Assembly (NCBI RefSeq): GCF_018294505.1
Contig: NC_057801.1
Coordinates: forward strand, 850,358,896 to 850,422,895
DNA from: Triticum aestivum
Taxonomy: Eukaryota; Streptophyta; Magnoliopsida; Poales; Poaceae
Reading direction: 5' to 3'
DNA: 64,000 nucleotides
Shown: positions 55,524 through 64,000 of the stretch, piece by piece
How positions within the stretch are numbered: the first letter of the stretch is position 1
How the letters are laid out: every line of letters begins with the position of its first letter
Position numbers and translations under genes: made by a program
The notes under the pieces: model-generated
The model's database searches: none
Seen by the model: the letters and a program-made list of their open reading frames with translations, nothing else
Told to the model about the DNA's origin: nothing

Positions 55524-55835
55524 CGCCGAAGCGCTGCCCCGGCCGACGCCGACGCCGAAGCCCTGCCCCGACGCCGACGCCGACGCCGAAGCCCTGCCCC
55601 GACGCCGACGCCGACGCCGAAGCCCTGCGCGCCGCCGCCCCCGTCCCCAGTGAGCGCCGCCTCCGCCCGTGCCCTGCCCGCCGCCCGTGCCCTGCCCGCC
55701 TCCGCCCGTGCCCTGCCCGCCCGTGCCCTGCCCGCCTCCGCCCGTGCCCTGCCCGCCTCCGCCCGTGCCCTGCCCGCCGCCTCCGTCCGTGCCCTGCCCG
55801 CCGCCCGCCGCCCGCCGCCCGCCGCCCGCCCTGCA
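55524..55835 (+). repeat. GC-rich tandem repeats (two unit types)
   Basis: The first part repeats GACGCCGACGCCGAAGCCCT-type units of about 30 bp. The second repeats CGCCTCCGCCCGTGCCCTGC-type units of 15-23 bp. The duplication breakpoint lies at the very start of this zone. Confidence 0.9.
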
Positions 55836-55837
55836 GG

Positions 55838-56235
55838 AAGAAAGAAGAAGAAGAAGAAAGAAGAAGAAGAAGAAGAAGAAGGAAGGAAGAAGAAAACAAA
55901 AGAAAAACAGAAGAAAAACAAGAAAAAGGAAGAAAAAAGGAAAAAGGAAGAAAAAAAGAAAAAGGAAGAAAACAACAGAAGAAAAAAAGAAAGAAGAAAA
56001 AAAAGGAAGAAGAAAAAAAGAAAGAAGAAAGAAAGAAGAAAGAATATGTTTTGGAATTCATTAATATTTTTTTGTTTTGATGAATTTTTTTGTGTCTAAT
56101 AAAATCAATTTTTTGAAATACACGAAAAAATGAAATGAAATGAAAAAGAAAAAATGAAATGAAAAAGAAAAGAAAAAAAGGATAAAAACAGGAAAAGAAA
56201 AAATGAAATGAAATGAAAAAGAAAAGAAAAAAGAG
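55838..56235 (+). repeat. Second purine-rich zone (GAAGAAGAA and GAAATGAAAA units)
   Basis: Two purine-rich blocks (55838-56045 and 56118-56235) flank an AT-rich gap. Long Phe-rich minus frames here are compositional. The zone precedes the promoter region of the second CACTA gene. Confidence 0.85.
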
Positions 56236-56628
56236 TGTGGCCAGCACCCCCCGCCCTGCACATGGGCCATCCCGACCCCACATATATTCGTCTCCATCCG
56301 CATCCCTGGCCAAACCCTAGCCAGTCTACTCCAAGCTCTGTTCGGACAATTTGTTTATACGGAGAGGGGCGGCGAGGGGGGCGGCGATGCGCGCGGTGTT
56401 TTTTTAGGGATCGAGAGGGGACGGCGAGGGTTATAAATGTGTTGTCCTTGCCTCCCCTCTCCGTGACGCCGTCGTCTGCCGCCCCGTCTCGCGCTCTACC
56501 GCGACACCCTCTCCCACCCCTTCCTCGCCCCCTCCTTTCGCCACCGCCCTTTCGCCACCGCCACCGCCACCGCCCCCCTTCTTCACTTAATTAATTTGTT
56601 TTTACTACATGTTTTCAGGACTGACATA

Positions 56629-59541
56629 ATGGCGGACGATAGAGCTGACCCGATTATGGACAACTATGATCCGGACGGTGAAGCACATATGTTCGGCATC
56701 ATAAACGGCGATATTCTATATGTGCCGACCGGAGAAGAAGAAGATGATATCTCTTCTTATCTGAACCTTGACGGTGAAGATGAAGGGCGCCGTCAGCAAG
56801 ATGATGCCGAACAAACGTCGATAAACGACGATCTTCAAATGGAAGTAGCAACCACCTCCGGCGCCGAGGTATATATATACATTGAGCCTCTGGTGATACC
56901 AACTAACTGATTTGAATAAATATGTGTGTACTAAAGCATGCGACTCTTTCTTATTTTAGCCCTCGGCCGGATCGTCGAAACAATCGAGTACGTCGTCAAA
57001 GCGTGGCGCAACCAAGACGATGAAACAAGGAGAAACATGCACCATCGAGGTTGTCGACAGTGCAACCGGCAGGCCGCTGGAGCCCCGCAAGAACGCCACC
57101 AAGTTTGTCAGCCAATGCGGAGCCATTGTTAGAGACAACGTCTCGATCACCGTCCAGGAGTGGAATGAGCCAAAGAAGGCACGAATTGATGGTTTCACTT
57201 TTGTCGATAAGAGAACAAAAAAAGATTGCTTCAAGAAGCTTATGGAACATTTCGTTCTACCTCCGGAATACAACAAATTCGATGAGGAGGGTAACAAGAT
57301 TGAGGAAAACAAGGAGAGGAGGAGGCTAGTCAAACAGTTCGCTCTTCATAAGATGGCCGACGCATTCCGGAAATTCAAGCAAAATCTAGCCCATGACTTT
57401 GTCAAGCAGAACAAGACTCCGGATTTCAAAGGACAATATGAGAAACTGAAAGATGATTGGCCAGAATTTGTGAAGCAAAAGAAATCGGAGCAGTTCATTC
57501 AAATATCGAAAAAAATAAGGAAAATGCGGCTAAGAAGGAGTACAATCATGTTATGGGGCCAGGAGGGTATCGCCTTTGGGAGCCTAGGTGGGAGAAGATG
57601 GAGAACGAGCTGAGGGCGCGAGGAATCCGTCCAGGTACGGAGGGATGGGACCCAAGGGCCAAAAGCTGGTGGTACGGGCATGGGGGAACGCTGAACCCGG
57701 AGACAGGGGAGTGTGTTTACCGGGGCAAATTAATTAAACCCACCCAAGCCCTTATTAACGCAATGAGGGATGCTCAACAGGGGAAGATCAAGTTCAACAG
57801 AGAGAACGACGCGCTGACAAAAGCCCTCGGGAATCCTGAACACGGAGGACGTGTACGAGGCATGGGGCACATTCCGTGGAAAATAGGGTTCCCCCAGAAC
57901 GATGACCCGTACGGTTACAGAAGCCGTAAGAGAAAGATGGATCGGGAAGCAGATGTTGTGGCGCGGTTGGCATCGGAAATGGATGTGATGAAGAAAACCA
58001 TGAGTGTACTAGTAGCCGAAAGAGATGCAGCTCGGGTGCAGCATGAAGATCATCCAGCGGATCTCGGAAGCCGGCAGCGGAGAAGCAGCGTGGCCTCCAC
58101 GGAGGCCCCACCGGCTGGTGCAGATGCACCGACGATCGAAATTACTGCACCGGAGCCTCTGGTGGTCCAAATTACTGCACCGGAGCCTCTGGTGGTCGAA
58201 ATTACTTCACCGGAGCCTCCTCGCTACCCCGTGGACGATATAAAGGAGATGAAAGAATGTCATCTGTATTATCCTATCGGGAACATGTCCATGAAGGTAG
58301 CCATCGGCAGTGCTTTACCATGTTTACCTGGAGCACTCCACCACAACAACCCCATTCAAGATGGCTATGCTCGTGTCACGGTGGAGGACATAGTCCAAGG
58401 GTTTGAGGACCTGGAGATTGACATTGCTACACCTGAAGGGGAGAAAAGACTTGGAGATGTCAAGCGCCATTTCATTCTATGGCAAAAGAAGTTTATCAAG
58501 TTTCCAGGCGAGGCGCCAAGGACAACAAGTCCACCCCCCTACGGTGGTGGTGGTGGCGGTGGCGGTGGTGGTGGTGGTGGTGGTGGTGGCGGTTCACCTA
58601 CACCTCCGTCACGTCAGCCGACGCCGCCCCCCAGTCCACAACGTCCGGCGGGTGATCAGCCGCCGCCCCCCAGTCCTCGTCCGGCGGGTGATCAGACGCC
58701 GCCCCCCAATCCACCTCCGGCAAAGAAGCAGAAGCAGTCCTGGATTATTAACCCGGACCCTTATGTACCTAAGACCACAAAGGTACCGGAGCCATCACTG
58801 AAGCCTCTCCCCACAAGGCCTTGGGAACGTAGTGCCGAGGAAGTCGACGCGGCCGCGGCTGCTGATTTGGAGAAATGGAAGGCGGACTGCAAGAAGAAAA
58901 GAGAGCCCGAGCCCAAGCCAGTATTTTCTGATGAGCAAAAGAAGTGGGCTAAGTCATTTTTGAGCACACCGTCCCAAGCCGCGAAGAATCTGCCTAACGA
59001 CTATGCACGTGAACTTCGCAGGCAGGCACTCATGTTCAAGGAGAACAAAGAGCGGGAGAAGGCCGAAAGTAAAAAAAGCGGGAAACAAGTTGCCCAGCTC
59101 GGGGAACAAAGTAAACAATCGATTGCCCCGCTTATAGTGGAAGCCTTCTGTCCGGATGACCCCGAGATCATACAAGCTGCGGCAGCACAGGGATTGACTG
59201 TAACGAGTGCCAGAGAACAAGCAGCCAACTTAGGTATTACTCTTCGTGAACTGTTAGGCCTTGATGAGGCGCCAGTGAAGGAGGTAGTAATTACATATGT
59301 CAAGAATGGGCCTCTCGTCGAGCCTGCGCAGGAAAAGGATCTACCTCCACAAATGAAAGGTCTGCTGAAATGGTACAAGGGTTACATAAAAAATAAAAAC
59401 GCCAAAGAATATATTTATGCGGAAGTTAGACATGAGCATCACTTCAAACATTACTATGTACAAATTGAACTGAGTGAATTGTTCCAGCTTTTCAATCTGC
59501 GCGAGCTCGATAAATCTATCATCAGTTGCTACGTTCTGTAA
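56629..59541 (+). pseudogene. CACTA second gene (Transposase_24-type, TNPA-like), one-base frameshift
   Basis: Exon 1 (56629-56868, 80 codons, MADDRADPIMDNYDPDGE) ends at GAG before GTATAT. A 91-bp intron ends TTATTTTAG at 56959, and exon 2 continues in phase (PSAGSSKQSSTSSKRG). At the run of seven A (57509-57515) the frame slips; one more A would join QFIQISKK to the downstream frame NKENAAKKEYNHV. Downstream are the Ptta/En/Spm plant transposase-type region (WYGHGGTLNPETGECVY, GRVRGMGHIPWKIGFP), a DUF8039-like block (HLYYPIGNMSMKVAIGSALP), a run of Gly, Pro-rich linkers and a charged C-terminus ending at 59541. In En/Spm the partner protein binds subterminal repeats. The slip may be real or a sequencing error in the homopolymer. 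Confidence 0.75.
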
Positions 59542-59636
59542 GTGATTTATTAATTTCTACCCCATCTCGTTCATATTGCCTGCACTATATATATGTCCTA
59601 ACTATATTGTTGTGTCCGCTATTATACATGCGGCGG

Positions 59637-59831
59637 CCTTTAGTCGCGGTTGGCCAGAAGAACCGCGACTAAAGGTCCTCCGCCCCGACGGCCACCTGGC
59701 GCCCACGTGGACGGGCCTTTAGTCGCGGTTCTTAAGCAACCGCGACTAAAGGGGGGGGGGGCCTTTAGTCGCGCCCGGTCTGTCGCGGTTGCGCAACCGC
59801 GACTAATGGCAGTTGCGAACCGCGACCAAAG
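59637..59831 (+). promoter_or_regulatory. Right subterminal palindromes of CACTA
   Basis: CCTTTAGTCGCGGTTGGCC and its inverse occur repeatedly up to the right terminal repeat, mirroring the left end. They are presumed binding sites for the element's own DNA-binding protein. A run of about ten G lies at 59751-59760. Confidence 0.7.
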
Positions 59832-59849
59832 GCCCTTTTTCCACCAGTG
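59832..59849 (-). repeat. CACTA right terminal inverted repeat
   Basis: GCCCTTTTTCCACCAGTG, followed directly by the target duplication TCA. Confidence 0.9.
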
Positions 59850-59852
59850 TCA

Positions 59853-60179
59853 GTAAAGTTGTACATGATGTGGCCTGAATTAGTATCCGCATGTCCAGTG
59901 GACAACTAGGGATAAAATGGGATCAGAAAAATAAGAAGATAACAAACAAAGCAACTGAAAGGAATGCTCGGCGATCGGATGTAAGTTGTCGATCCCCTTT
60001 CCGGACTATCGGCATGTACTTGTGAAGCGCCGATCATGTCCTCCACATTGCCCGGCAGGTCCCTAATGGAGTCGCATGGTCGGTGTCAACCTGTTCTCGC
60101 TCACCTTTGCTGTTCCCTCATGGCGCCAAGGACAGCAAAAGTGCAGAGAAGTTGATCAGAACGGTTTCCAGGCGTGAAG
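59853..60179. other. Unassigned spacer
   Basis: No gene, RNA or terminal repeat recognised between the CACTA element and the TRIM-like element. Confidence 0.35.
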
Positions 60180-61435
60180 TGTTGGAACTTCAACCACAGG
60201 ATTGATCACATCAAATTCCGATGAACACGCACACACAGAAAACTTTTGCCAAAGGCACGTGTCGTGCCTCTCTTTCTTTTTATTTCTTTTTGTTTTTTTC
60301 TTCTTCGTGATTACGTGGTGTAGCTCTGATAAGAATTGTTGGAACTTCGCCCACAGGATCGATCACATCAAATTTCGATGAACATGCACGCACAGAAAAC
60401 TTACGACAAAGGCACGTGTCGTGCCTCTCTTTCTTTTTATTTCTTTTTCTCCTTTTCTTCTCTGCGATTACTTGTTGTGGCTCCGAAAAGATTACCTAAC
60501 ATTCTCTCCCTAATCTTGACATGTCATCTCTTTGCGCTCCTTCGATCTTGGCTCGTTGACAATTCATTCCTTATCGAATCATCCGCTCGCACCATGACAA
60601 GTTAAATTGCCGGTTAGATTGTTGCCAACATTCTCTCCCCAATTTTGACTTGCCGAATTTACGGACCACCTTAAATATGCCTTGGACTACCAAGCATCGC
60701 TAGTAACCTGTGGAATACACCACCCCGTGGACTACACCATCAATCCTAACGAGATACATGCCGACTTCTTGTGGATCAGACCACCTTGTGGACTACACCG
60801 CCCACTACAGCCTCATGTAGAGACATGGCCTCATTGAAGAGACTCACTTTCACTGGTTTACCGCCCCCACATAGTTGAACTTGATCCTCCCGTCGTGACA
60901 CATAGATGACCCGGACTCCATCTTCAACACTTCCTCACAGAGACGAGAACTTGGACATGACAGACACTGAGACGACGACGACGACCAAACATGCGAACTC
61001 GCACGAACTTGACTCCTCTAATTTCCTCAGAATATGATCTTGATGAGCTCCTGCACCGCACCTCGACACCACCGCATCCATCAACGATCATCTTCCATCA
61101 CCTTGCCGACGACAGGATGTCGCCTCCCTCCATGTCGCTCCGCCGAATGACGATCGCATGATGCTCTCTTCGCCACATCATCTTGCGACTTCATGCTTGC
61201 CCCGAGGCGCCAGTACGTCGCCACCCCGGGGCGAGCGCATCTTCAAATCGACCTAGCTCAGATAACAATTGTTGGAACTTCGCACGCATGATCGATCACA
61301 TTAAGTTCCGATGAACATGCACACACAGAAAACTTTTGCCAAAGGCACGTGTCGTGCCTCTCTTTCTTTTTATTTATTTCTCTCTCTTTTTTTCTCTGCG
61401 ATTACTTGTTGTAGCTCTGACAAGATTACCTAACA
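60180..61435 (-). mobile_element. TRIM-like LTR element with three LTR copies
   Basis: Three copies of a TGTTGGAACTTC...-type unit of about 155-166 bp lie at 60180-60336 (lacking its last bases), 60337-60501 and 61270-61435. Read on the minus strand, the right LTR is the 5' LTR, followed by ATTGTTATCTGAGCT, a degenerate tRNA-Met primer site. The purine tract AGGGAGAGAA lies just before the next LTR. The interior (60502-61269) encodes nothing recognisable. The outermost flanks TGAAG and TCAAG form a 5-bp duplication with one mismatch. Size and lack of genes fit a TRIM. The tandem extra LTR suggests recombination between elements. Confidence 0.7.
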
Positions 61436-62239
61436 TCAAGTTCAGAGGAAAGTGCTATCTAGGAACCTGCATGGTAGATGAACATTCTTGCCATAGAATA
61501 ACGAGCGACCTAAATACGTAACATGGCTTCCTCATCCCCGTCATCTATACGTCAGTACTGTTATCCTTTGTCGCCCGTCTCTGTTGGTTGATGGTGGCGC
61601 TGTCAGCTCCATGGCCTTTTCCGTCTGCAAGGTAGATGTTGGAGGATGGGTAGGGGCATCGGGCACAAGGTCGCGTGTAGCTGAACTGGCAGGGTGAGGA
61701 TAGAGCAACAAGGAGACTTCGTCCGGGAATTGCCAGAGCGCGCCGGTGTCGGGTGCATGGTCGGCGAGGGCCGATGACAAAGGCGTGCGAGACACAAGCG
61801 GCCAGGGATTAGGTTTGGGTGCAAATTGGGAATCCAGACAAATTATCAAACCCAATGTAATATGTAAGACACATTGGAGTGGAAAAAATGTGCCATGATT
61901 CAAGAACAAGATTCTGGTAAGCATCTTGTATAGCCTATATTTTCAAATTTTCTTATATCTCACTATAAAGACCTCGCACCAAGCGCACAGCAGCTAATAC
62001 AGTGACCTCACCATGCTGCCCAATAGTGAGTCGAGAGCACCAGCCGGGCTAGGAGACCCTCACACTCTAGAATTCGTCGCCGCCATCTTCTGTCATCCCA
62101 TCGTCAGGATGGATGAACGCAAGGTGCATTCACCTTGCTAGATCTTCCTGTCGTTGATGCCGTGAGCCACCCATCTTTATCTCCAACACAAGCCATTAGC
62201 CACCCATTTTTCATTCTCTCCCATGTCACGATCCCTTCT
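61436..62239. other. Unassigned sequence, no supported gene
   Basis: A minus-strand frame of 127 codons (61924-61541) has no recognised domain. No terminal repeats or RNA were recognised. Confidence 0.3.
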
Positions 62240-62850
62240 CTCTACTTCTTCCCTCCGAACACGTTTGCTCACTCTCCGCCATGAGCGATGCAGCCCACGC
62301 ACCCCTACGTACGATCCGCTGGATGTTTTGTTGCAACGCATCGGTTGTTGATGCCACATCATCTACAATGCAATGGTCGTTGATGCCTCCGGAGGTGCTA
62401 TGCAGCAGTAGTAAATCCACCAGAAGTACTATGCAGCGGTCATAGATGCCGATGCGTTGAAGCTGGGATGCAGTGGCCGCGAAGCCGCGGGAGCTGCTAT
62501 CTAGTGAGCATTGACACCGATGTGCCCAAGCTGCGATGCAGCGGCCGGAAGCCGCCGGAGCTGCAATGCCACCGTCATCGAGACCGCCGGAGTTGCGATC
62601 CAGCGGTTGCGACGCTGTAGAGAGAAAGAGACGCAACGTTGCGGTGCTTGCCATGCAGCACTCGTAGGCCTCTGCTGCGGTTCTGTGACGTAGCATTGGC
62701 GGTTTCCTGGGTGGATGATTCGAGAGGAGGATGCAAAGTGAGAATAGGAAGACGCTCTGCTATGAGACTGCTAAATCTAACGGCCACACACATCTGAATC
62801 AAATGGCTGCGTAGGCGGTTGATCTTTTCTAAAATCATCCTACTGAGTTG
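62240..62850. mobile_element. Probable Mutator-like non-autonomous element
   Basis: The core (62380-62640) repeats motifs such as CCGCCGGAGCTGCAATGC and GCTGCGATGCAGCGGCCG, the same style of repeat seen in the MULEs at 19.1 and 36.0 kb. I could not define terminal repeats or a target duplication, so the boundaries are loose. Confidence 0.4.
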
Positions 62851-63119
62851 TAGCAGCCGCCATTTTGTAATTAGGATGACGTTTACACCACGTGACACAT
62901 GTGGTAAGCAATCCAAACAATTTTTTTTTAAAATGAATAAAACCAAGCTATATTCACGACAAAATTATTAGACGTGAAAACAGTAGGCTTTCGTATAATC
63001 AAGAAGCTAAAATTGAGCGCTAGTCTAATCATTAATTTTCTTTATGTATCACGAATGCATGATGTGTTGGAATCTCTTGATTAGAAAATTTAGAGCACTT
63101 TAGTCTAATCTAGCTACAC
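62851..63119. other. AT-rich spacer
   Basis: No gene or element recognised. Confidence 0.3.
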
Positions 63120-63477
63120 ATGTTACATTCAGGTAACTTGGACCTATGGAACATCTGGAGCACGTTGACGATTCGCCTTACTCAGTTCCACTGGGGGCAC
63201 CTGTACGCCCCTGTCTTCGTGCGGCCAGTACGCCCCTCTCTTTCAACGCTTCAAGAGTACCAGACCCACTGCACTGTGGATGAGGCCAATGCCTCTGGTC
63301 TGAGCTTCATAAACGCCTTCCATGAGATCCTGCTCGGGATGCCGGCAAAGACTCACAATGTTTTTTTTTTTTTTGAAAAGGGGGTACCCCGGCCTCTGCA
63401 TCAAGACTCACAATGTGGTTGTTGATACCGCATTGCCCTTTTCTGGGGTTTGGTGTGAGCCTTGAATCAACGGATGC
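63120..63477 (+). pseudogene. Unrecognised open frame interrupted by a 41-bp LINE tail
   Basis: The plus-strand frame contains EYQTHCTVDEANASGLSFIN and AFHEILLGMPAKTHN, then runs into the T-run of a small inserted sequence at 63362. Without the 41-bp insertion and one copy of its 14-bp target duplication, the frame would continue VVVDTALPFSGVWCEP for about 15 more codons to a stop near 63465. No ATG context or domain is convincing. It may be a gene fragment or another transposon's coding relic. Confidence 0.3.
63362..63402 (-). mobile_element. Extremely 5'-truncated LINE insertion (41 bp) with 14-bp TSD
   Basis: A T-run followed by GAAAAGGGGGTACCCCGGCC and TCTGCATC is the reverse complement of a common LINE 3' end and poly-A. 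The direct repeat AAGACTCACAATGT flanks it exactly (63348-63361, 63403-63416). Confidence 0.85.
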
Positions 63478-63913
63478 CCAAGTCAATTCTTCCACCCCCG
63501 CGTGTCCTCCACGTACAACGTGGTAGGGTGCACTTCGGCGCTCTGCAACACCATCTCTTCAGCCACTGTGTCTGGCAAAAGCTACATCACGCCATCTCAA
63601 CGGTGCTTATACAACCAGACATTGGTGTCACCAACGATGGTGAGGCCAGGCCTAGCTCGCATAGGCTGTTTTAGGGCGTGACATCGCTGCTCAGCTCCAT
63701 GGACAAGCTGATTTGTTTCGCTCGAAAATCTCATATCAGTAGTTTTGTGCCGACCAATAATTGATATGATTGAGGAATGATGGTTTTGAGATCATAATTA
63801 CTAGTACACGCTTTCTTCTCGAGAAAAATATACCTACTCTTCATAACAGTAGGTTTTCCAGCTGGCTTACTACTGGAGTGTAAGGACCGGAGACGCTTAC
63901 TTGTGATGAACGA
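63478..63913. other. Unassigned sequence, no supported gene
   Basis: Short frames only. No domain, RNA or terminal repeat recognised. Confidence 0.3.
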
Positions 63914-63973
63914 GAGGAGCGATTTGGAGGCCGAGCTGCATGGGAGGAGCGATTTGGAGGCCGAGCTGCATGG
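63914..63973 (+). repeat. Perfect 30-bp tandem duplication
   Basis: GAGGAGCGATTTGGAGGCCG followed by AGCTGCATGG occurs twice head to tail without a difference. Confidence 0.95.
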
Positions 63974-64000
63974 TGGCCGTTATCTCAACCGAACATTGTC

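Larger units (their letters stand above)
43019..55527 (+). repeat. Large duplication, copy 2 (pairs with 18266-29886)
   Basis: Same order and orientation as copy 1. Copy 2 keeps the complete transposase and a slightly longer purine tract, and continues beyond 55527 into the rest of the CACTA element. Differences seen by eye are isolated single bases and small homopolymer indels, for example TTAAGAAG versus TTGAGAAG at 21129/45882. Confidence 0.95.
50799..59849 (+). mobile_element. Complete CACTA (En/Spm-type) transposon, TSD TCA
   Basis: The left end CACTGGTAGAAAAAGAGGC and the right end GCCCTTTTTCCACCAGTG are inverted repeats. The 3-bp duplication TCA flanks both sides (50796-50798, 59850-59852). 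The 9051-bp element holds subterminal palindromes at both ends, an intact transposase gene, a long purine-rich and GC-rich repeat zone, and a second two-exon gene. This is the arrangement of autonomous Triticeae CACTA elements. The second gene has a one-base frameshift, so full autonomy is doubtful. Confidence 0.95.

Noticed and set aside
55400..56099. Plus-strand Pro/Arg/Lys-rich frames resembling nuclear proteins
   Set aside because: Low-complexity translation of tandem repeats, open in several frames at once.
55307..56313. Overlapping long frames (Arg/Ala/Gly-rich and Phe-rich) on both strands
   Set aside because: They are fully explained by GC tandem repeats and purine tracts inside the CACTA element.
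1..64000. CRISPR array, prokaryotic operon or tRNA cluster
   Set aside because: No regularly spaced identical repeats with unique spacers, no cas-like frames and no cloverleaf sequence were recognised; the window is eukaryotic.

Overview
This window looks like a transposon-dense stretch of a large grass genome, most likely Triticeae (wheat, Aegilops, barley or rye). The clues are CACTA elements with the TTTAGTCGCGGTT subterminal motif, Stowaway and Tourist MITEs, Helitron ends with the ACGCACGGGC hairpin, plant LINEs with a C-terminal RNase H, and Copia elements. There is no bacterial-type gene organisation. I found no tRNA, rRNA or CRISPR and no complete, clearly functional host gene. Host-like sequence is limited to fragments: a short F-box protein, a FAR1-type DNA-binding domain, a DEAD-box helicase scrap and a spliced gene carried inside a CACTA element.

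Layout. 1-2.1 kb is the 3' part of a LINE. 2.1-6.4 kb is a patchwork of repeat fragments. 6443-10488 is a complete non-autonomous CACTA (TSD ATA) carrying a four-exon captured gene. It abuts a minus-strand Helitron (10492-18265), which is interrupted by a 5'-truncated LINE (11710-14021, 13-bp TSD) and a small LTR element (15570-18119). 18266-29886 is copy 1 of a large duplication: F-box gene, MULE with nested Tourist, helicase scrap, LINE scrap, FAR1 fragment, Copia fragment and a truncated CACTA. 29.9-31.8 kb holds unassigned sequence and a decayed third F-box copy. 31848-40831 is a second Helitron, in plus orientation, containing a minus-strand Copia that is itself split by a MULE. 40.8-43.0 kb has a foldback MITE, a broken small ORF and another MITE. 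43019-55527 is copy 2 of the duplication. It leads into a complete CACTA (50799-59849, TSD TCA) with an intact 1106-codon transposase frame and a second gene broken by one base. 59.8-64 kb has a minus-strand TRIM-like element with three LTR copies, a MULE-like region and a 41-bp LINE insertion.

The most notable story is the duplication. The two copies are almost identical over about 11.6 kb. Copy 1 has lost about 0.9 kb of transposase with templated filler DNA at the scar. The left edge of the duplication falls exactly at the end of the Helitron, and copy 2 looks like the empty site for that Helitron plus the neighbouring CACTA. The sequence just outside the edge is clearly more diverged than the sequence inside it, which suggests two separate events.

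Identities quoted are by-eye alignments. Family names rest on recognised motifs and structures, not on database searches.
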